NCBI RefSeq assembly: GCF_017302985.1
Contig: NZ_JAFIMU010000007.1
Location: forward strand, 1-64,000
Direction of reading: 5' to 3'
Source of the DNA: Corallococcus macrosporus
GTDB lineage: Bacteria; Myxococcota; Myxococcia; Myxococcales; Myxococcaceae
DNA: 64,000 nucleotides
The notes under the pieces are model-generated. The model was given only the letters and a program-made list of their open reading frames with translations. It searched no databases and was not told the origin of the DNA. Below are positions 57,822 to 64,000 of the stretch, piece after piece. Every line of letters starts with the position of its first letter. Positions within the stretch are counted from its first letter, which is position 1. Position numbers and translations under genes: made by a program.

Positions 57822-59081
57822 ATGAAGCAGCCTGGGACATTCCGTCTGGCCCTTGGGGCCCTGGCGCTCGCGGCGCTCCTGCCGCTGACGGCGTCGGCGC
57901 AGGCGTTCGCGGGGGGCCGGCCTCCGGGGGGCAACGGCCTCAAGGTGGGCAACGGGCGGCTGCACCCGACGCTGGATTTGGAGACGCGCCTGGACAGCGG
58001 CGTGGGCTACTTCCGCGCCGAGGGCACCGGCCCCCTGTCGCCGGACCTGTCCGGAGAGCTGGCGCTGCACATCCGCCCCGGGCTGCTGCTGGACGTGCCG
58101 TCGCCGAAGCTGGCCATCGCGCTGCGCGCCAACCTGGACTACGTGGCCTACACGGGCCTCATCACCGCGGGCTCCGGGGCGGCGTCGCACCTGGAGGGCG
58201 CGGCGGACCTGGCGCTGCTCTTCAACCAGGAGAGCACGCTGTCCGTGGAGGTCGGCGACCAGCTGACGCGCTCGGACCGCACCCGCACGGTGGCGCTGGG
58301 CGCGGGCATCCTCAGCCTCTTCAACGAGGCGCGCGTCAAGGCGCAGTGGAAGCCCGGTGGCGGCGCGCTGGAGGTGACGCCGTCCGTCGCGTACGCGATG
58401 GAGTTCTTCGAGCCCCTGGGCGGCATGGCCCCCGTGGGCTGCACCGACGCCGCGTGTGATCCGCTCGCCGCCAGCCAGTTCAACTACGGCAACCTGCGGC
58501 TGGGCGCGGAGGGCCGCTGGCGCTTCCTGCCCAAGACGGCCGTCGTCGTGGACACGGGCCTGGAGTACCGGGGCTACTTCAACGACACCACCACGCCCGG
58601 CGCGGCCATCCTGCACGCCATGGCGGGCGTCTCCGGCCTGGTGTCGCCGCGCATCACGCTGACGGCGAAGGCGGGCTGGGCCCAGAACCTGGGCTCGAGC
58701 GGCGGCGGCACGGTGGTGGCGCTGGCGGAGAGCACGTACCTGTGGGGCCCCTCGCTCACCTTGAAGGGCGGCTACCTGCGCGCCTTCGAACCGGTGGCCG
58801 CCTACGGCACCTTCAGCGACAACCGCGTCTACGCGGAGGCGCGCTCCCTGATGGGCAGCCGGCTCGCGCTGCACGCGATGGGCGCGCTGGACTTCCTCTC
58901 CTTCGCGGGCGGCCGGAGCGACACGCTGGTGACGCTGGACCTGGGCCCGGAGTATCAAATCCGCCCGTGGCTCGTGGGCGCGGTGGGCTACATGCTGGGC
59001 ACCCGCTCCTCGTCGCTGGGCGCCGCCGGCCTCAACTACACCCGCCACGAAGGCTACGCGCGGGTGTCCGTCTCGTACTGA
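57822..59081 (+). CDS. Outer-membrane beta-barrel, probable WzpB-type export porin
   Basis: A 419-residue protein with a signal peptide ([18 protein letters not shown]), then continuous amphipathic strands with aromatic ends and turns ([46 protein letters not shown]) and a C-terminal aromatic (VSVSY), typical of an outer-membrane barrel. In M. xanthus, barrel proteins called Wzp pair with short OPX proteins; the pair MXAN_1916/1915 (WzpB/WzaB) for biosurfactant polysaccharide lies nine and ten genes from mglA as here (from memory). Ribosome site weak. Gene for WzaB-like protein follows after 11 bases. Confidence 0.75.
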   Translation: MKQPGTFRLALGALALAALLPLTASAQAFAGGRPPGGNGLKVGNGRLHPTLDLETRLDSGVGYFRAEGTGPLSPDLSGELALHIRPGLLLDVPSPKLAIALRANLDYVAYTGLITAGSGAASHLEGAADLALLFNQESTLSVEVGDQLTRSDRTRTVALGAGILSLFNEARVKAQWKPGGGALEVTPSVAYAMEFFEPLGGMAPVGCTDAACDPLAASQFNYGNLRLGAEGRWRFLPKTAVVVDTGLEYRGYFNDTTTPGAAILHAMAGVSGLVSPRITLTAKAGWAQNLGSSGGGTVVALAESTYLWGPSLTLKGGYLRAFEPVAAYGTFSDNRVYAEARSLMGSRLALHAMGALDFLSFAGGRSDTLVTLDLGPEYQIRPWLVGAVGYMLGTRSSSLGAAGLNYTRHEGYARVSVSY

Positions 59082-59092
59082 GGCTCGCGGCC

Positions 59093-59707
59093 ATGCGTTC
59101 CTCGCGGCTCACCCTCCTGCTTCCGGCCCTCCTCGCGCTCCTGTGCGCGTGCCACGCGGACACGCGTCCGCTACCGCCGCCGCCCACGCCCGCCGCGACC
59201 ACGGAGGCCGCGGCGACGTCCGGCGGCAACCTGGGCCCGGGGGACGTGGTGGAGGTGCGCGTCTTCCAGGAGCCCGAGCACTCCGGCACCTGGCGCGTGT
59301 CGCCGGAAGGCACCATCGACTATCCGCTGTGCGGCAAGGTGGAGCTGTCCGGCCGCACCGCCAGCGCCGCCGCGGACACGCTGCGCGACTGCCTGGCGCG
59401 CTACCTGAGACACCCCCAGGTGTCCGTGCTGGTGCGGGAGTACAACTCGCAGAAGATCTTCGTCTTCGGCGAGGTGCAGAAGCCCGGCACGTTCCCCGTC
59501 ACCGGTGAGATGTCCATCATCCAGGCCATCACGCTGGCCGGTGGCTTCACCAAGCTGGCGGCGAAGAACAACACGCTCGTCACGCGGGTCATCGACGGGC
59601 AGGAGCGCAAGATTCGCGTGCCCGTGGAGGACATCGGCGTGGGCCGGGAGCGCAACTTCCTGCTCCAGGCCGGCGACATCGTCTTCGTGCCGGAGAGCTT
59701 CTTCTAG
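59093..59707 (+). CDS. Short OPX lipoprotein, probable WzaB
   Basis: A 204-residue lipoprotein (LLCAC lipobox at about residues 15-19), with a polysaccharide-export domain ([36 protein letters not shown]; residues about 45-125) and one SLBB domain ([32 protein letters not shown] region; 130-204). It stops there, with no outer-membrane-spanning C-terminal helix of the Wza type, so export must use a separate barrel, for which the preceding gene is the natural candidate. Its stop overlaps the opposing inositol monophosphatase stop by 4 bases. Confidence 0.82.
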   Translation: MRSSRLTLLLPALLALLCACHADTRPLPPPPTPAATTEAAATSGGNLGPGDVVEVRVFQEPEHSGTWRVSPEGTIDYPLCGKVELSGRTASAAADTLRDCLARYLRHPQVSVLVREYNSQKIFVFGEVQKPGTFPVTGEMSIIQAITLAGGFTKLAAKNNTLVTRVIDGQERKIRVPVEDIGVGRERNFLLQAGDIVFVPESFF

Positions 59708-60528
59708 TCGCGCGGCGTCCAGCCGATTTCGTCCAGGAAGCGCTTCGCCTGGGTCATGAGCTGGGGCGCCAGGTTCGCGCCGCTCGCCAGCACGTCGCCC
59801 TTGAGCACGTCGAAGGGCCGCCCGTCGATGTGCACGATGACGCCGCCGGCCTCCGCCACCAGCAGGCCGCCCGCGGCGATGTCCCAGGGCTTGAGGCCGA
59901 ACTCGAAGTAGCCGTCGAAGCGGCCCGCCGCGACGTACGCCAGGTCCAGCGCGGCGCTGCCGGTGCGGCGCATGCCCTGCGCCAGCAGGATGAGCTGCGA
60001 GAAGAGGCCCACGGGCAGGTCCGGGCGCTCGCGCACGTCGTAGGGGAAGCCCGTGCACAACAGCGCCCGCTCCAGCGTGGCCGTGGGGCTGGCCTTCAGG
60101 GGCACGCCGTTGAGCGTGGCGCCCTGTCCCTTCGCGGCGGAGAAGAGCTCGTCGCGCATGGGGTCGTAGACGGCGCCCGCCACGGTGCCCTCCGGCCCCT
60201 CCACCGCCACGCTGACGCAGAAGTGCGGCACCTGGTGCGAGTAGTTCGTCGTGCCGTCCAGCGGATCCACGATCCACCGGAACGTGTCGGTGCCCTGAGT
60301 GGCCCCGCTCTCCTCCGCGAGGATGGCGTGGTGCGGGTGACGCTCGCGCAGGAAGTCCAGCAGGGCGGCCTCCGAAGCGCGGTCCGCGTCGGTGACCAGG
60401 TCGATGCCGCCCTTGAACTCGATGGTGCGGTGCTGGGGGAAGCGCTCACGGAGGATGCGGCCGGCCATGCGCGCGCCCTCCTCCGCGGTGCGGCGCAGCG
60501 CGGCGGGCGTTTCCGGGTCGTGGGCCAT
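59704..60528 (-). CDS. Inositol monophosphatase family protein
   Basis: A 274-residue Mg-dependent phosphatase. Both metal motifs are present: [17 protein letters not shown] with the acidic residues and [35 protein letters not shown] and [15 protein letters not shown] complete the site. It acts on myo-inositol-1-phosphate or a similar sugar phosphate; SuhB-like RNA-polymerase roles are also known for this family. It is the last gene of the minus-strand murein operon, 23 bases after the TlpA-like gene. Confidence 0.9.
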   Translation of the reverse strand: MAHDPETPAALRRTAEEGARMAGRILRERFPQHRTIEFKGGIDLVTDADRASEAALLDFLRERHPHHAILAEESGATQGTDTFRWIVDPLDGTTNYSHQVPHFCVSVAVEGPEGTVAGAVYDPMRDELFSAAKGQGATLNGVPLKASPTATLERALLCTGFPYDVRERPDLPVGLFSQLILLAQGMRRTGSAALDLAYVAAGRFDGYFEFGLKPWDIAAGGLLVAEAGGVIVHIDGRPFDVLKGDVLASGANLAPQLMTQAKRFLDEIGWTPRD

Positions 60529-60551
60529 GGATGCGGTTTCCTCGTGGGAGG

Positions 60552-61136
60552 TCAGGAGGCGGGCTCGGCGAGCAGCTGCTCGATCTCCGTCTGGAACTGC
60601 TGGAGGAACTCCTCGGCGAAGCCCTCGTGCACGTGCCGGATGACGCCCTTGCGGTCAATCAGGAAGGTGGTGGGCATCAGCCGCACCTTCAGCAGGCGCT
60701 CGGCCACCAGCGCGTTGGCGTCCAGGAGGATGGGCACCTCCACCTTCGCCTCCTCCAGGAAGGTCGGGATGGCGCGCACGTCCTCGTCCACGTTGAGGGC
60801 GTAGGCCTTGAAGCCGCGCGTGCCGTATTCCTTCTGCAGCTGCGCGTACATGGGCAGCGCGTCCTTGCAGGGCTCGCACCACGTGGCCCAGACGTCCAGG
60901 AGGACCACCTGTCCCCGGTCGCTCTTCAAGTCGTACGGGGTGTTGTCCGGGTAGCGCTTCACCTGGAAGGACAGCGGCTGGCCCTTGGCCTGCCCTGACG
61001 ACTCCAGCGCGGAGGCGCGGGTGCGGGGACTGTCACCGGTGCGGTCCGTGAGCGGCGGCAGTGGCGCGGGCGATGACGAGGCACAGCCCAGGGCCAGCGA
61101 CAGGGCGCCCAGCGAGAGCAGGAACGGACGGCGCAT
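60552..61136 (-). CDS. TlpA-like thioredoxin-fold lipoprotein
   Basis: A 194-residue lipoprotein (LALGC). Residues about 60-190 are a TlpA/ResA fold: VVLLDVWATWCEPCKDALPMYAQLQ (in part) with the WCEPC redox site, LNVDEDVRAIPTFLEEAKV and LMPTTFLIDRKGVIRHVHEG, with cis-Pro in MPTT. It would reduce disulfides in the periplasm. It follows mpl after 3 bases. Its presence in a murein operon suggests help for cysteine-containing envelope proteins, but the target is unknown. Confidence 0.9.
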   Translation of the reverse strand: MRRPFLLSLGALSLALGCASSSPAPLPPLTDRTGDSPRTRASALESSGQAKGQPLSFQVKRYPDNTPYDLKSDRGQVVLLDVWATWCEPCKDALPMYAQLQKEYGTRGFKAYALNVDEDVRAIPTFLEEAKVEVPILLDANALVAERLLKVRLMPTTFLIDRKGVIRHVHEGFAEEFLQQFQTEIEQLLAEPAS

Positions 61137-61139
61137 GGC

Positions 61140-62609
61140 TCAGGTCCCCTTCCCCGCCCGGGCCTTCAGGGCGCTGAGCAGCTTTTCGATGAAGCCCCCG
61201 AAGGCGCCGTTGCTCATGACGAGCAGCACGTCGCCAGCCTTCGCCTCGGCGGAGACGCGGTCCACCAGCGTCTGCACGTCGGTGGCGCCGTCCGCGGCGA
61301 TGCCCTGACCCTTGAGCGCCTCGATGAGCTTGGGGACGTTGAGCTCCTCGCCCTCGGGCACCTTGTCGTGGCGCTCGGGCACCTTGAGGCTGGCGCGCGC
61401 GGCGCCGGGGAAGGCGTGCGCGTAGTCCTCCTGGTGGATGTTGCGGCGGCTGGTGTTGGAGCGCGGCTCGAAGATGGCCCACAGGCGCCGGTCCGGGTAG
61501 CGGTGGCGGATGGCGGCGATCGTCTCCCGCACGGCCGTGGGGTGGTGCGCGAAGTCGTCCACCACGAGCACGCCTTCAATCTCCGCGCGCACCTCCTGCC
61601 GGCGCTTCACGCCCTGGAAGGTGGACAGGCCCTGCTGGATTTCAGCGAAGGTGAGACCCAGGCCGCGAGCGGCGGCGATGACCGCGAGCGCGTTCTCCAC
61701 GTTGTGCGCGCCGGACATCGGCAGCGTCACGGTGCCCAGGTCCTGGCCCTTCTCCATGACGTTGAAGCGCGCGCCCTCCGGACCGAAGGAGAGGTTCTTC
61801 GGCGTGTAGTCCGCGTCCGCGCCCTCCTTGGCCACGTAGGTGACGACGGGCGCGGTGCCGCCCCGCGCGATGCGCACGGCGTTGGGGTACGCGGCGCAGA
61901 CGACCAGTTGGCCGTCCCTGGGCACCAGGCGCACGAACTTCTCGAACGTGGCCTCGTAGTGGGGCAGGTCGCGGAAGATGTCCGCGTGGTCGAACTCCAC
62001 GCTGGTGACGATGGCGGTGCGCGGGCGGTAGTGGAGGAACTTGGAGCCCTTGTCCCAGTACGCGGTGTCGTACTCGTCGCCTTCGACGACGAAGTGCGGG
62101 CCCTTCCCTACGCGGTAGTTGCCCGCGTAGTTCTGGGTGACACCGCCCACGAGGAAGCTCGGGTCCTTGCCCGCGGCCACCAGCACGTGGGCCATGAGCG
62201 AGGACGTCGTCGTCTTGCCGTGCGTGCCGGCCACGACGACGGAGTGCGAGCGGTCCAGGAAGAGCGAGCCCAGCGCGGCGGGGAAGGACATCTGCTTGAG
62301 GCCCCGCTCGCGCACGGCGGTGGCCTCCGGGTTCACGCGGCGGATGACGTTGCCGATGATGACCAGGTCCGGCTTCGCCGCGTCCAGGTTTGCGGGCGAG
62401 TACGGGCTGCTGGCGGGGATGCCCCACGTCCGGAGCATGTTGCTCATGGGCGGGTAGACGTTCTCGTCGCTGCCGGTGACGTCGTAGCCGGCGGCCTTGA
62501 GCATGCCGGCGAAGGAGCCCATGCCGGTGCCAGCCACGCCCACCAGGTGGATGCGGCGCACGGACTTCGGGTCGAGGGTGTCGAGGACGTTGCCGTTGTC
62601 GTCAGCCAT
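61140..62609 (-). CDS. mpl: UDP-N-acetylmuramate:L-alanyl-gamma-D-glutamyl-meso-diaminopimelate ligase
   Basis: A 489-residue Mur-ligase-family enzyme that ligates recycled tripeptide to UDP-MurNAc. ATP loop GTHGKTTTSS, Mpl-type VEFDHADIFRDLPHY, EPRSNTSRRN and DDFAHHPTAVRET mark it as Mpl and not MurC. It depends on tripeptide made by LdcA from recycled tetrapeptide; ldcA is two genes upstream in the same operon. Twelve bases separate it from the serine hydrolase gene. Confidence 0.93.
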   Translation of the reverse strand: MADDNGNVLDTLDPKSVRRIHLVGVAGTGMGSFAGMLKAAGYDVTGSDENVYPPMSNMLRTWGIPASSPYSPANLDAAKPDLVIIGNVIRRVNPEATAVRERGLKQMSFPAALGSLFLDRSHSVVVAGTHGKTTTSSLMAHVLVAAGKDPSFLVGGVTQNYAGNYRVGKGPHFVVEGDEYDTAYWDKGSKFLHYRPRTAIVTSVEFDHADIFRDLPHYEATFEKFVRLVPRDGQLVVCAAYPNAVRIARGGTAPVVTYVAKEGADADYTPKNLSFGPEGARFNVMEKGQDLGTVTLPMSGAHNVENALAVIAAARGLGLTFAEIQQGLSTFQGVKRRQEVRAEIEGVLVVDDFAHHPTAVRETIAAIRHRYPDRRLWAIFEPRSNTSRRNIHQEDYAHAFPGAARASLKVPERHDKVPEGEELNVPKLIEALKGQGIAADGATDVQTLVDRVSAEAKAGDVLLVMSNGAFGGFIEKLLSALKARAGKGT

Positions 62610-62621
62610 GCTGCGGTTTCC

Positions 62622-63785
62622 TCAGGGGAGGACGTGGAGGTCGAGCGCCTCCACGACGAGCTCGTGGAAGGCGGGGCGGAAGTCGCGGATGCGCAGGTCC
62701 TGTCGGCCCTGGGCCACGCGGTTGGTGATGAGCGCGACGACGAGCGACCGCCTCAGGTCCACCCAGAGGCTGGTGCCGGTGAAGCCCAGGTGGCCCACCG
62801 CGCCCGGAGGCGTGTCGCCAATGAAGCGGCCCGCGCTGGAATGACCCTTCGACGGCGAGTCGAAGCCCATGGAGCGCGTGCTGCCCGCCACCAGCGGATC
62901 CGTGGCGAGCGCGCGGTGCCACAAGGGCCCCGGAGCAATCGCGGCATGCGTGCCCGCGGCGCCTTCCAGCACGGCCTGGCCGAAGCGGGCCACGTCCACG
63001 GCGGTGCCGAAGAGGCCCGCGTGTCCCGCGACGCCGTCCAGCACCCAGGCGTTGTCGTCGTCCACCTCACCGGGCCGGGACGGCTGCGACGGCACGTCCT
63101 TCCACAGCGACTCCTGGCCGGGCGCGGGCTCGCGCGGGCGCATGGCGCCGGTGGGCGCGGTGGCGCCGTCCGCGGGGAAGTCGGTGAGGCGGTGGAAGCG
63201 GGCCTTCAGGTCCAGCGGCTCCGCGATGTGGCGGTGGAAGAGCACGTCCAGCGGGGCGCCGCCAGCCCGGGCGAGGATGTCCCCCAGGAGGATGAAGCCC
63301 ACGTCGCTGTACGCGGTCTTCGTGCGCACGGGCGCATCCAGCGGCGTGGCGGCGGCGGCGTGCAGCACCTCCGCGTGGACCTGCGCGCGAAGGCTCGCGG
63401 GGCACGCCGCGTCGAGCAGCTCCGGATGGGCCTTGAGGGCGTCCGCGAAGAACGGGACGAAGGGGGGCAGGCCGGAGCGGTGGTAGAGCAGGTCCGCGAC
63501 GGTGACGCCCGCGTCGCCCGCGGGTGAGCCGGGGAAGTAGCGGGACACGAGCGTGTCCGGGCCCACCTTGCCCTCGGTCCACAGGCGCAGGAAGAGCGCG
63601 GTGGTGGAGAGGACCTTGGTGAGGGACGCGAGGTCGAAGCGCGTGTCGCCCTTCACGTTGCCGGCGACGCCGCCGAAGACCTGCACGCCCTTGTGGAGCA
63701 CCACGGCCTGTGCGGCGGGGAAGATGCCCAGCTCCACGCCGTCATCCAGCACGGCCTGGAGGTTGGCGATGGGGTGCTGGTTCAT
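62622..63785 (-). CDS. Serine beta-lactamase-like hydrolase
   Basis: A 387-residue class C/DD-peptidase-fold protein: SxxK as SLTK (ASLTKVLSTTALFL), YxN position filled by YSDVGFILLG, and a later HxG-like GHLGFTGTS (GAVGHLGFTG). No signal peptide is evident, so a cytoplasmic role on recycled peptides or on esters is plausible. The ATG overlaps the ldcA stop (ATGA), and mpl follows, supporting a link with murein turnover. Confidence 0.83.
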   Translation of the reverse strand: MNQHPIANLQAVLDDGVELGIFPAAQAVVLHKGVQVFGGVAGNVKGDTRFDLASLTKVLSTTALFLRLWTEGKVGPDTLVSRYFPGSPAGDAGVTVADLLYHRSGLPPFVPFFADALKAHPELLDAACPASLRAQVHAEVLHAAAATPLDAPVRTKTAYSDVGFILLGDILARAGGAPLDVLFHRHIAEPLDLKARFHRLTDFPADGATAPTGAMRPREPAPGQESLWKDVPSQPSRPGEVDDDNAWVLDGVAGHAGLFGTAVDVARFGQAVLEGAAGTHAAIAPGPLWHRALATDPLVAGSTRSMGFDSPSKGHSSAGRFIGDTPPGAVGHLGFTGTSLWVDLRRSLVVALITNRVAQGRQDLRIRDFRPAFHELVVEALDLHVLP

Positions 63786-64000
63786 CCGGGGCTCACCGCG
63801 CCTTCGAGGAACGTGAGGCGCGCGGCGTCCGCGTCCAGGCGCACCTGGGTGCCCAGGGCCACGGGGTAGTTGATGGCGCCATGGCCAATGGGGAAGCCCG
63901 CAGCGCAGGGAAGCTTCGCGTCCCGGGCCAGCTCGCGGAGCACGTCCGCGCTGGAGTAGTTCGCGTCCTTCTCCTCGCAGGCGGTGAAGTCGCCCAGGAC
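63782..64000 (-). CDS. ldcA: L,D-carboxypeptidase (LdcA, S66 family), C-terminal part
   Basis: The last 72 residues are visible; the 5' part lies beyond the right edge. GDFTACEEKD and AGFPIGHGAINYPVALGTQVRLD (in parts: GFPIGHG, NYPVALG) are the conserved end of S66 L,D-carboxypeptidases, including the GH of the catalytic triad (His). LdcA removes the terminal D-Ala from recycled murein tetrapeptide, giving the tripeptide substrate of Mpl. It is probably the first gene, or one of the first, of this operon. Confidence 0.88.
   Translation of the reverse strand, partial: VLGDFTACEEKDANYSSADVLRELARDAKLPCAAGFPIGHGAINYPVALGTQVRLDADAARLTFLEGAVSPG

Overview
The window is very GC-rich bacterial DNA with almost no intergenic space and many start/stop overlaps. 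The gene content points to a myxobacterium of the suborder Cystobacterineae (Myxococcus/Corallococcus type): the gliding-motility GTPase MglA with its partner MglB, a Ser/Thr kinase with the HRDVSPSN-type catalytic loop, many TPR proteins, AgmX/PglI-type C-terminal domains and a sigma-54 promoter. This assignment rests on gene content only; no database was searched. I saw no insertion sequence, prophage, CRISPR array or rRNA operon.

Layout. 1-18.4 kb holds mostly housekeeping and orphan genes: an S8 protease, a CoA-binding protein, lipoproteins, a YiiX-like hydrolase, a SirB1-type protein, a Nudix hydrolase, moaC, a Cys/Met-metabolism PLP enzyme, trxB, a small cNMP-binding protein, radC-DUF3006-recQ, and a large TPR-membrane-TPR protein. 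18.38-18.69 kb, between two convergent genes, carries a compact unit on the minus strand: two copies of an 18-bp palindrome, a near-consensus sigma-54 promoter, a folded RNA of about 130 nt and a strong intrinsic terminator. 18.7-25.1 kb holds an epimerase/acyltransferase pair, a DUF2252 protein and a deacetylase/GT2/FAD-oxidoreductase set probably acting on surface glycans. 25.3-30.5 kb is one gene for a 1700-residue zinc-ribbon/proline-repeat/GYF/TM/TPR protein.

30.5-40.1 kb is an information-processing block: serS, tRNA-Ser(UGA), tRNA-Ser(GCU), tRNA-Arg(ACG), tadA, tRNA-Ser(CGA), tRNA-Ser(GGA), the SRP RNA, two inserted metabolic genes, dnaX, ybaB and recR. The order serS/tRNA-Ser/tadA/SRP RNA/dnaX/ybaB/recR resembles that of Bacillus subtilis. 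dnaX is split by a +1 frame change just after the clamp-loader part, next to a rare TTT codon. 40.1-45.5 kb (minus strand) is a three-gene signalling operon: an envelope protein with carboxypeptidase-regulatory-like domains, a FecR lipoprotein and a membrane Ser/Thr kinase.

45.7-59.7 kb is a plus-strand run starting with mglB-mglA and continuing through eight envelope or regulatory genes. Their order (large TPR proteins, TPR lipoprotein, small exported protein, FHA-like/TM/TonB-like protein) mirrors the gltD-E-F-G part of the gliding machinery. The run ends with an outer-membrane barrel and a short OPX lipoprotein that I take to be the WzpB/WzaB polysaccharide-export pair. 59.7-64.0 kb (minus strand) is a tight operon, ldcA - serine hydrolase - mpl - TlpA-like lipoprotein - inositol monophosphatase, whose first and third genes are murein-recycling enzymes.
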